NCBI GenBank assembly: GCA_963729115.1 | Contig: CAVSMR010000012.1 | Coordinates: 1 to 64,000, forward strand | Source: Actinophytocola sp963729115 | GTDB taxonomy: Bacteria > Actinomycetota > Actinomycetes > Mycobacteriales > Pseudonocardiaceae | DNA: 64,000 bases | Direction: 5' to 3' | Notes under the pieces: generated by a model | What the model saw: the letters and a program-made list of their open reading frames with translations, nothing else | Told to the model about the DNA's origin: nothing | Databases searched by the model: none | Translations under genes and position numbers: made by a program | Shown here: positions 43,427-50,819 of the stretch, piece after piece | Layout: the number at the start of each line of letters is the position of its first letter | Numbering within the stretch: the first letter of the stretch is position 1

Positions 43427-45250
43427 ATGACGGCAGTGGCAATCCCAGGTGTGGACAACGCACCGACGACGCACCAGCGGCTTCTGTCTTGGGTTCGTGA
43501 GGTGGCTGAGCTGACCACGCCGGACGAGGTGGTCTGGGTCGAGGGGTCCGACGAGGAGTGGACCCGCCTGACCGACGAGCTCGTCGAGGCGGGGACCTTC
43601 ACGCGCCTTGCCAAGAAGCCGAACTCGTTCTGGGCGGCCTCCGACCCCGATGACGTTGCGCGGGTCGAGGAGCGGACGTTCATCTGTTCCGCCGACCCCG
43701 CCGATGCCGGTCCGACCAACAACTGGATGGACCCGGCCGAGATGAAGTCGACCATGACCGAGCTGTACCGGGGCTCGATGCGTGGTCGCACGATGTACGT
43801 GATCCCGTTCTGCATGGGCCCGCTGGCCGCGGAGAAGCCGATGCTGGGCGTGGAGATCACCGACTCCGCCTACGTGGTCGTGTCGATGAAGATCATGACC
43901 CGGATGGGCACGCACGTGCTCGACAAGTTCTTCGACGACGCGGGCAACGAGCGCGAGTTCGTGCCGTGCCTGCACTCGGTCGGCAAGCCGCTGGTGTCCG
44001 GCGAGCAGGACGTGGCATGGCCGTGCAACGAGACGAAGTACATCAGCCACTTCCCGGAGACCCGGGAGATCTGGAGCTACGGCTCGGGCTACGGCGGCAA
44101 CGCGCTGCTCGGCAAGAAGTGCTACTCGCTGCGGATCGCCTCGGTGATCGGCCGTGACGCCGGCTGGCTCGCCGAGCACATGCTGATCCTGAAGCTGATC
44201 TCGCCGGAGCAGAAGGTCTACTACGTCGCGGCGGCGTTCCCCAGCGCGTGCGGCAAGACGAACCTCGCGATGCTCGAGCCGACCATCCCGGGCTGGAAGG
44301 TCGAGACGCTCGGCGACGACATCGCGTGGATGCGCTTCGGTGACGACGGCCGGCTGTACGCGGTCAACCCGGAGGCGGGCTTCTTCGGCGTCGCGCCGGG
44401 CACCGACTGGCACACCAACCCCAACGCGATGCGCACGATCGAGCACGGCAACTCGCTGTTCACCAACGTCGCCCTCACCGACGACGGCGACATCTGGTGG
44501 GAGGGCATGGGCGAGCCGCCGGCGCACCTGACCTCGTGGAAGAAGCGGGACTGGACGCCGGACGCCGACGAGCCGTCGTCGCACCCGAACTCGCGGTACT
44601 GCACGCCGATGTCGCAGTGCCCGATCCTGGCGCCGGAGTGGGACGACCCGAAGGGCGTGCCGATCTCGGCGATCTTCTTCGGCGGCCGCCGGGCGAACAC
44701 GATCCCGCTGGTCACCGAGTCGCGCGACTGGCAGCACGGCACCTTCATGGGCGCCACGCTGTCGTCGGAGACCACGGCCGCGGCCAAGGGCAAGGTGGGC
44801 GTCGTCCGCCGCGACCCGATGGCGATGCTGCCGTTCATCGGCTACCACGCGGGTGACTACTTCCAGCACTGGATCGACACCGGCAAGCGGGCCGACGCGG
44901 ACAAGCTGCCGAAGATCTTCTACGTGAACTGGTTCCGGCGCGACGAGAACAAGAAGTTCCTGTGGCCGGGCTTCGGCGAGAACTCGCGCGTGCTGAAGTG
45001 GGCCATCGAGCGGATCGAGGGCAAGGCGGCCGCGACCGAGACGCCGATCGGCTGGGTGCCGGGCGCTGACGACCTGGACCTGTCCGGCCTGGACGCGTCG
45101 CGGGCGGAGATCGAAGCCGCGCTCGACGTCGACGTGGACGAGTGGCGGGCCGAGGTGCCGATGATCGAGGAGTGGTTCGAGAAGATCGGCGAGAAGCTCC
45201 CGACCGTGCTGCGCGCCGAGCTCGAGGTGCTCAAGCAGCGACTTGGGTGA
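43427..45250 (+). CDS. pckG: Phosphoenolpyruvate carboxykinase (GTP)
   Basis: 607 aa. It interconverts oxaloacetate and phosphoenolpyruvate with GTP and Mn2+, controlling gluconeogenesis. The kinase P-loop with its reactive cysteine is AAFPSACGKTNLAM (about residue 270). Other hallmarks are YGSGYGGNALLGKKCY, TLGDDIAWMRFG, PEAGFFGVAPGT and the guanine-site region FYVNWFRRDENKKFLWPGF. ATG 43427 follows AGGAG. Full length and intact. Confidence 0.96.
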   Translation: MTAVAIPGVDNAPTTHQRLLSWVREVAELTTPDEVVWVEGSDEEWTRLTDELVEAGTFTRLAKKPNSFWAASDPDDVARVEERTFICSADPADAGPTNNWMDPAEMKSTMTELYRGSMRGRTMYVIPFCMGPLAAEKPMLGVEITDSAYVVVSMKIMTRMGTHVLDKFFDDAGNEREFVPCLHSVGKPLVSGEQDVAWPCNETKYISHFPETREIWSYGSGYGGNALLGKKCYSLRIASVIGRDAGWLAEHMLILKLISPEQKVYYVAAAFPSACGKTNLAMLEPTIPGWKVETLGDDIAWMRFGDDGRLYAVNPEAGFFGVAPGTDWHTNPNAMRTIEHGNSLFTNVALTDDGDIWWEGMGEPPAHLTSWKKRDWTPDADEPSSHPNSRYCTPMSQCPILAPEWDDPKGVPISAIFFGGRRANTIPLVTESRDWQHGTFMGATLSSETTAAAKGKVGVVRRDPMAMLPFIGYHAGDYFQHWIDTGKRADADKLPKIFYVNWFRRDENKKFLWPGFGENSRVLKWAIERIEGKAAATETPIGWVPGADDLDLSGLDASRAEIEAALDVDVDEWRAEVPMIEEWFEKIGEKLPTVLRAELEVLKQRLG

Positions 45251-45262
45251 CGTTTGCTGTCG

Positions 45263-45297
45263 ATCGGGGGGACCACTCACGGAGTGGTCCCCCCGAT
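45263..45297 (+). terminator. pckG terminator
   Basis: ATCGGGGGGACCACT and AGTGGTCCCCCCGAT form a perfect 15-bp stem with loop CACGG, followed by TTCTTT. Confidence 0.9.
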
Positions 45298-45380
45298 TTC
45301 TTTACCCCCTTGGTCGTGAGCGATCCCCTGGCCGAGCGCCACCGGACGGGTGCCACGCTCTGGTCGCGGTGTGGTCCGCC

Positions 45381-45525
45381 AGCTTTGTCCACAACCTGTG
45401 GACAAAGCTGTGCACAGCCTGTGGGGACAGCCCGGGAGAAGAACCGGTAGCCGAGGCGGTGGCCGCGTGCTGGCCACGGGCCGTTAACCCCGGCGTGACC
45501 TCGTTGTCCACAGCCGTGTGGATGT
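45381..45525. promoter_or_regulatory. DnaA-box array including a perfect inverted pair
   Basis: AGCTTTGTCCACA (45381-45393) and TGTGGACAAAGCT (45397-45409) are exact inverted repeats around ACC, so two consensus DnaA boxes face each other. A third exact TTGTCCACA lies at 45504-45512 and a TGTGGATGT at 45517-45525. They fill the convergent gap between pckG and the ECF sigma gene, where no promoter is needed. Confidence 0.6.
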
Positions 45526-45534
45526 ATTGCCGGG

Positions 45535-46821
45535 TCACTCGCCCGGGCGGCTCGAGCACCGGTCGAGTTGTCGTTCGAGGAAGCGTCGCGTGGGCGCGGA
45601 GGTCGGCTTGCGCAGGGCCGTCCGGTAGTGCGCGGCGGCCCGTTCGGGCTCGCCGGCGCGGAGGAGGAGCGCGCCGAGGGCGGCCGGGAGCAGCGGGTAG
45701 TCGCGAAGGGCGGGCTCGCGCTCCAGGCGGTCGAGCTCGTCGCGGTCGAGGTCGCCCGCCATGGCCGCGGCGATGGCCCGGTTGAGCGCGGCCACGGGGG
45801 AGGGCTTGAGGGCGAGGAGGTCGTCGTAGAGGGCGACGATCCGGGGCCAGTCGGTGTGCTCGACGTCGGGCGCCGTGGCATGGCAGAGCGCGATGGCCGC
45901 CTCGACGTGGTAGGCGGAGCGCTCGTCCCCCGTGCACGCCTGGCCGAAAACCCTTGTCCCCTCGGCAATCATGGCCCGGTCCCAGCGACTCCGGTCCTGA
46001 TCGGACAGCAGCAGGACGTCCCCGGCCGGATCGGTGCGCGCCCGGAGCCGGCTGGCCTGCAGCAGCATCAACGCGAGCAGCGCACGGGTCCGCGGCAGGC
46101 CGGTCCTGCGGTCGGCGCAGAGCAGGCGGCACAGCCGGATCGCCTCGCCGCAGAGCTCGGCCCGCACCGCACTGTCCCCTTCGGACGCGTCGTACCCGGC
46201 GCCGAAGAGCAGGTACAGCACGGGAAGCACGCTGTCCACCCGGGACGGATCGACCTCGAGGCGGACGGGGTTGTCCCGCAACCAGCGCTTGGCCCGCACG
46301 AGCCGCTGCGCCACGGCGGCCGGTTTGGCGAGCAACGCCGCGGCGATCTCGCCCACCCCGAGCCCACCCACGGTCTTGAGCGTGAGCACCACCTGCGAGG
46401 GGAGCGGCAGCCCGGGGTGGCAGCAGAGGAACATCAGCGCGAGCTCGTCGTCCCCGCCGTGCTCGCCGGTGTCGTCGGCCATGACCAGCGACGGCAGCGC
46501 GGCCCGCACGACGTCGTCGTGCCGAAGCCGGTCGAGCGCGCCGTTTCGGGCCACGTGGAACAGCCACCCGGCGGGATTGTCCGGAACCCCGGCGTAGGGC
46601 CACCGCTGCAGCGCCCGCAGCATCGCCTCCTGCACGGCCTCCTCGGCGACGTCGAGCCGGGCGGGCCCGAGCACGCGGGCGAGCGTGGCGACGATGCGCC
46701 CCGCGCTGTGCCGGAACAGCTGCTCCACGACGACCCGGGACCGATCCGCCGCGTCCGGTTCCCGACGGCCGTCGCCCACGCCGCCGCCCTGGGCAGCGGG
46801 TGGGCGACCGGCATCGGGCAT
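45535..46821 (-). CDS. ECF42-type sigma factor with C-terminal TPR/DUF6596 region
   Basis: 428 aa, much longer than a normal ECF factor. Sigma regions 2 and 4 occupy the first about 190 residues (EEAVQEAMLRALQRWPYAGV, PDNPAGWLFHVARNGALDRL, GLGVGEIAAALLAKPAAVAQ). The rest is helical with the DUF6596 signature (VLYLLFGAGYDASEG, EAIRLCRLL) and a repeat-like tail (YPLLPAALGALLLRAGEPER). Its ATG overlaps the TGA of the DGPF gene (TGATG). Known ECF42 factors are regulated through this extension rather than a classical anti-sigma. Confidence 0.92.
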   Translation of the reverse strand: MPDAGRPPAAQGGGVGDGRREPDAADRSRVVVEQLFRHSAGRIVATLARVLGPARLDVAEEAVQEAMLRALQRWPYAGVPDNPAGWLFHVARNGALDRLRHDDVVRAALPSLVMADDTGEHGGDDELALMFLCCHPGLPLPSQVVLTLKTVGGLGVGEIAAALLAKPAAVAQRLVRAKRWLRDNPVRLEVDPSRVDSVLPVLYLLFGAGYDASEGDSAVRAELCGEAIRLCRLLCADRRTGLPRTRALLALMLLQASRLRARTDPAGDVLLLSDQDRSRWDRAMIAEGTRVFGQACTGDERSAYHVEAAIALCHATAPDVEHTDWPRIVALYDDLLALKPSPVAALNRAIAAAMAGDLDRDELDRLEREPALRDYPLLPAALGALLLRAGEPERAAAHYRTALRKPTSAPTRRFLERQLDRCSSRPGE

Positions 46822-47171
46822 CAGGGTTCGCACCCCTGCTCGCCGATCTTGCGCACCTCGATCGAGCCGAAGTCCAGGTGCGGGTGACCGGCGAAGATCT
46901 TCTCCGCCTCGTCGAGGTCGGCCGCCTCGATCGAGATGAACCCGCCGAGGATCTCCGTCCCCTCCACGAACGGCCCGTCGGTCACGTCGAGCCCGCCCCT
47001 GCGCACGACGCGCCCGCGGCGCGAGAGCCCGCCACCACTCGGCGGGTTGCCGGCTTTCTCCAGGTCCTCGCTCCATTGCAGGTAGCGCTCCAGCGTCCGC
47101 TGCGCCTCGTCCGGGCTCAGCTCCGCCTGCGCGTCCTCGGTCCCCCGCAGGAACCCGACGAACTTGGGCAT
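46821..47171 (-). CDS. DGPF/YCII-related protein, partner of the ECF42 sigma
   Basis: 116 aa from ATG 47171 behind GGAGGAGG. The defining motif is present as VTDGPFVEGTEILGGF, followed by IEAADLDEAEKIFAGHPHL and an alpha-beta YCII-like fold. DGPF proteins are the constant neighbours of ECF42 factors and are often their targets. Their biochemical activity is unknown. Confidence 0.9.
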   Translation of the reverse strand: MPKFVGFLRGTEDAQAELSPDEAQRTLERYLQWSEDLEKAGNPPSGGGLSRRGRVVRRGGLDVTDGPFVEGTEILGGFISIEAADLDEAEKIFAGHPHLDFGSIEVRKIGEQGCEP

Positions 47172-47577
47172 CAGTCCTCCTCCATGTCGTAGATGCTCCC
47201 TAGACGGCCACCCCGGCAGAAAATCGACACCACCGACCAAAGATTTGTCCACAACCCCCACACCTGTCCACAAGTCGATCTTGCAACCCCAACTCGTCAT
47301 TACCCACCGATAGACTGGCGTGGTGGGGTGGCCCCCGGAGAGGGTGGGGGCCGCGGATCACGGGGCGCGCTTGCGCGGGGTCCCGCAACCGCACCGGTGC
47401 GCCGCACACATGCTGATCCTGTCCGAGTAGCTGCGTCGATCGATGACCTGGGACTGGGCAGCGAGATGCACCACTGACAACCACCCCCCAGAAACCACCG
47501 AGGGTGCGGCCGCGGGGTGGTGGGGCCGGGTTTGCCCAGGTCGGGGGCCGGTCGGGGTGGGCGGGTAGCGTGGGGGC
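47172..47577. other. 400-bp intergenic region with DnaA boxes and GC-rich hairpins
   Basis: An exact TTGTCCACA (47245-47253) and a CTGTCCACA (47264-47272) lie 74-101 bp upstream of the DGPF start. A 7-bp stem GGCCCCC/GGGGGCC is at 47330-47352. It must hold the promoters of the two divergent flanking genes. No further gene is supported. Confidence 0.5.
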
Positions 47578-48156
47578 GTGGCTGAGGAAGTGAGCAGGTT
47601 CCCCGTCGCCGAGTTGGCGCAGCTGCCCGATGATCTCCGGGAGCGGGTGGCGGCGGTCGCGGACAAGTCCGGGTTCGTGCCCAACGTCTTCCGCGCGCTC
47701 GGGCATCGGCCGGCCGAGCTGCGCGCGTTCATGGACTACCACGACGCGGTCATGGAGCGCGACTCCGGACTCAGCAAGGCCGAGCGCGAGCTCGTCGTTG
47801 TCGCCACCTCCGGCGCCAACAGCTGCACGTACTGCGTCGTCGCGCACGGGGCCATCCTGCGCATCCGCGCCAAGGACGCGCAGATCGCCGATCGCGTGGC
47901 CACCAACCCGTGGACCGCCGAGCTCAGCGACCGCGAGCGCGCCATCGTCGACCTCGCGCTGGCCCTCGCCGTCGACCCGGCCACCTTCAGCGGCGACGAC
48001 CTCGACACCGCCCGCGACGCCGGCCTCACCGACGACGAGATCTGGGACGTCGGCGCGATCACCGCGCTCTTCGCCCTCTCCAACCGGATCGCGCACCTCA
48101 CCGCGCTGCGCCCGAACGACCAGTTCTACCTGATGGGCCGCCTACCCCGCGGCTAG
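47578..48156 (+). CDS. AhpD-like peroxidase-related protein (carboxymuconolactone decarboxylase fold)
   Basis: 192 aa, GTG start. The redox CxxC motif with following histidine is SCTYCVVAHGAIL, preceded by GLSKAERELVVVATSG. The second half repeats the helical pattern (DLALALAVDPATFSGDDLDT, TDDEIWDVGAITALFALSNR). This is the layout of uncharacterised peroxidase-related enzymes. Its last 15 bp overlap the 3' end of the convergent MarR-GNAT gene. Confidence 0.9.
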   Translation: MAEEVSRFPVAELAQLPDDLRERVAAVADKSGFVPNVFRALGHRPAELRAFMDYHDAVMERDSGLSKAERELVVVATSGANSCTYCVVAHGAILRIRAKDAQIADRVATNPWTAELSDRERAIVDLALALAVDPATFSGDDLDTARDAGLTDDEIWDVGAITALFALSNRIAHLTALRPNDQFYLMGRLPRG

Positions 48157-49077
48157 CTCCAGCCGCCACGTCTGCCCGGTCAGCCGGTGCCCGAAGCGGT
48201 CCGCGGTGTCCTCCTCGACCAGCTCGAACCCGGCCCGCTGGTAGATCCGCCGCGCGGGCGCCAGCACGGACACTGTCCACAGCTCCAGCCCCCGGTACCC
48301 GGCCGCCCGCGCGAACCGGATGCACTCGTCGACCAGCACCGTCCCCACCCCGGCGCCCCGCGCGCCCGGTTCCACGTGCAGCAGGCGCAGCTTCGCGGTC
48401 TCGTCGTCCGCGCGCACGCAGAAGACCGCGCCGACCCGCTCCCCGTGCAGCTCCGCCACCCACGCCGCCTCGCGCTCCGGGTCGTGCCCGTCCAGGTAAC
48501 CGGCAACGATCCGCGCGACGAGCCCCTCGTACGACGAGTCCCACCCGTGTTCCTGCGCGTACAGCGCACCGTTCCGCTCGATCACCCAGCCGTAGTCGCC
48601 CGGGCCCGGCGGCCGCAACCGCACGTCCGGGCGGGCCTCCGCGTGGGCGAGCCGCCGCCGGATCATGTCCATCGCGTCGACCAGACGCTGCTGCTGCTCG
48701 TCGGTGAGATCGCCCAGCAACCCGCGGATCTGCGCGACCGACTTGGTGTCCAGCACCCGGAAGGTGTCCCGGCCCTTCGCGGTCAGCCGGATCAGCTGGC
48801 GCCGCGCGTCCGACGTCGACCGCTCGCGCCGCACCAACCCGCCGTCCTCGAACCGGCCGAGCAGCCGGCTCAGGTACCCGGCGTCGAGGCCGATGGCCCG
48901 GCGCAGCTCCGCCACCACGGTCTCGTCCCGCTGGCCGAGCTCGAACAGAACCCTTGCTTCGGTCAATGAATAAGGCGTGCTGAGCAGGTGACCGTTGAGC
49001 GCGCCGAGGAACTTGGTGTAGCTGCGGTTGAACGCCCGCACCGACGAAATCCGCTCTACCGGCACAGATGTGGGCAT
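48142..49077 (-). CDS. MarR-GNAT fusion: regulator joined to acetyltransferase
   Basis: 311 aa from ATG 49077 (GAGG upstream). Residues about 1-145 form a MarR winged helix (YSLTEARVLFELGQRDETVV, LDAGYLSRLLGRFEDGGLVR, RRQLIRLTAKGRDTF). Residues about 155-305 form a GNAT domain with the acetyl-CoA motif VEPGARGAGVGTVLVDECI and VLAPARRIYQRAGFELVEED. The fusion may acetylate a small signal or protein while controlling genes. The sequence does not reveal its target. Confidence 0.92.
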   Translation of the reverse strand: MPTSVPVERISSVRAFNRSYTKFLGALNGHLLSTPYSLTEARVLFELGQRDETVVAELRRAIGLDAGYLSRLLGRFEDGGLVRRERSTSDARRQLIRLTAKGRDTFRVLDTKSVAQIRGLLGDLTDEQQQRLVDAMDMIRRRLAHAEARPDVRLRPPGPGDYGWVIERNGALYAQEHGWDSSYEGLVARIVAGYLDGHDPEREAAWVAELHGERVGAVFCVRADDETAKLRLLHVEPGARGAGVGTVLVDECIRFARAAGYRGLELWTVSVLAPARRIYQRAGFELVEEDTADRFGHRLTGQTWRLELAAG

Positions 49078-49131
49078 TGGCGATGCCTCGTTTCCCGTGA
49101 AACAATTACTTGACCAGAGCAAGTGTATGGC

Positions 49132-50064
49132 TCAGAGCGAGTCGAATGCCAGCGCCGCGGCACCGGCCAGCCCCGCCGCGGTGCCCAGCGTCGCCGGCAC
49201 GACGCGCAGGTTCGCCAGGTACGACAGCCCCGCGTGGTCGGCCACCGCCCGCCGAACCGGCGCCAGCAGCGGCGCACCGGCTTGCGCGACCCCGCCCCCG
49301 AGCACGGCAAGCTCCAGATCGCACACGGCCGCGGTCGCCACGATCCCGAGCCCGATGGCCCGGCCACCGCGCCGGAACGCGGCAACGGCAACCGGATGCC
49401 CGGCGACCGCGTCCGCCGCCAGCTCGATCGCCGACGCGGCGTTCGCGCCGTCCCCGGATTCGCGACCCGCGCGCGCGGCGGCGGACGGTGACCACCCGTT
49501 GTCGACGGCCCACCGGACCAGATTCGGCCCGCTGGCAACGGTTTCCACGCAACCGCGGCCGCCACAGCTGCACCTGTCGCCGGCCGGCTCCACGACCACG
49601 TGACCGACGTGGCCGGCGTTCCCGGTCCGCCCGCCGAACGCCCGCCCGGCCACCACCAGGCCGCCGCCGACGCCGGTCGACACGACCATGCCCAGCATCG
49701 CGGTGCTGCCCCGCCCGGCGCCGAGCCAGTGCTCGCCCAGCGCCATGCACAACCCGTCCCCGGCGAGCGCGACCGGCACCTCCGGCACCAGCTCGCCGAC
49801 CCGCGCGCGCAGCGGAAAGTCGCGCCACGTCGGGATGTTGATGGGACCGACCGTGCCCGCGACGGCGTCCACCGGACCGGCGCAGCTCAGCCCGACCGCG
49901 GCCACCGGACCGGGGCCCAGCTCGAGCACCGCCTCCTGCAGGGCGTCGAACACGGGCGCCGCGGTCGGACGGATCGCCGTCCGGAGCACTGCGCCGGACC
50001 GGTCCACGACCGCGGCGGCGATCTTGGTGCCGCCGATGTCGACCGCCAGCACGTGCTCGCTCAT
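49132..50064 (-). CDS. ROK-family sugar kinase
   Basis: 310 aa. The phosphate motif is LAVDIGGTKIAAAVVD. The sugar and zinc region is GNAGHVGHVVVEPAG followed by CSCGGRGCVETVASG (CxCGxxGC motif). STGVGGGLVV and LGGGVAQAG complete the fold. There is no DNA-binding domain, so it is an enzyme such as a glucokinase or mannokinase. Its ATG overlaps the TGA of the rotamase-like gene (TGATG). With the mannosidase upstream, mannose phosphorylation is a reasonable inference. Confidence 0.9.
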   Translation of the reverse strand: MSEHVLAVDIGGTKIAAAVVDRSGAVLRTAIRPTAAPVFDALQEAVLELGPGPVAAVGLSCAGPVDAVAGTVGPINIPTWRDFPLRARVGELVPEVPVALAGDGLCMALGEHWLGAGRGSTAMLGMVVSTGVGGGLVVAGRAFGGRTGNAGHVGHVVVEPAGDRCSCGGRGCVETVASGPNLVRWAVDNGWSPSAAARAGRESGDGANAASAIELAADAVAGHPVAVAAFRRGGRAIGLGIVATAAVCDLELAVLGGGVAQAGAPLLAPVRRAVADHAGLSYLANLRVVPATLGTAAGLAGAAALAFDSL

Positions 50065-50819
50065 CAGTGCCGGTGCGTGTTGTCGGGCTGTTGCGGATCG
50101 CCGGGATGCTCGAAGCCCGGCGCCAGCCGCACCCGCGCCGCCGCATGCCCGTCCAGCCACGCGACGAACGCCCGCCGTCGCGCCGCCCCACCCAGCCGCG
50201 CCGCGATCTCCGGCCCGGCCTCCGCCAACACCCGCACCCGCGCCGGCCGCACCTCGACGACCTCGAAGACGTGCTCGCCCAACGGATCCCGCACCGGCCC
50301 GGCCACCTCACCGGCCCGGGCCGCGAACACCGCGTCCTCGACCGGCCCGGTCAGCTCCCCGCGCCGCAGCACCCGCGGCGGTCCCGCGAGCCCCGCGGCC
50401 CGGACCACGCGTTCCTCCGGGAGGCGCCAGGCCTCCGGGTTCGCCCGGTAGTAGCGCTCGACCTCCGCCGCGCCGACCTCGACGGAAGCCGTCACGGCGG
50501 CGAACACCGCGCGCGCCAGCGGGCTCCGGGTCAGCAGGTCCGCCGCCACGCTGCCCAGGGTCAGCAACGCGGCCCGGTCCGGCGCCAGCTCGGCCAGCGG
50601 TGGTGCCGACGCCGCCGACAGCCCGCGCGCCCGTGCCTCCGCGGCCACCAACCGCTCCGCCACCAGGACCTGCACCAGCCAGCGGCGCAGCTGCCGCCCC
50701 TCGCGCGAACCCGTGCGCGGCAGCGTCGAGGACACCGGGCCGGAGCGCAGGCCCGCTTCCAGAGCGTCCACATCGGACACGTCCACCGGCGTGCCGGCGA
50801 CCCAGGCCACCGTCGTCAT
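50064..50819 (-). CDS. Rotamase-like (SurA/PpiC-type) protein
   Basis: 251 aa. A helical N-terminal half (REGRQLRRWLVQVLVAERLV, AEVERYYRANPEAWRLPEER) is followed by a compact region RGELTGPVEDAVFAARAGEV and GPVRDPLGEHVFEVVEVRPA, which follows the order of parvulin-type peptidyl-prolyl isomerases. No signal peptide is visible. It is locked between the mannosidase (ATGA overlap) and the ROK kinase (TGATG overlap), so it is probably a dedicated folding helper or a subunit of the large mannosidase. Activity is unproven. Confidence 0.7.
   Translation of the reverse strand: MTTVAWVAGTPVDVSDVDALEAGLRSGPVSSTLPRTGSREGRQLRRWLVQVLVAERLVAAEARARGLSAASAPPLAELAPDRAALLTLGSVAADLLTRSPLARAVFAAVTASVEVGAAEVERYYRANPEAWRLPEERVVRAAGLAGPPRVLRRGELTGPVEDAVFAARAGEVAGPVRDPLGEHVFEVVEVRPARVRVLAEAGPEIAARLGGAARRRAFVAWLDGHAAARVRLAPGFEHPGDPQQPDNTHRH

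Noticed and set aside
47193..47477. 94-codon plus-strand frame in the 47.2-47.5 kb gap
   Set aside because: No ribosome site, odd composition, and it crosses the DnaA boxes and promoter region.
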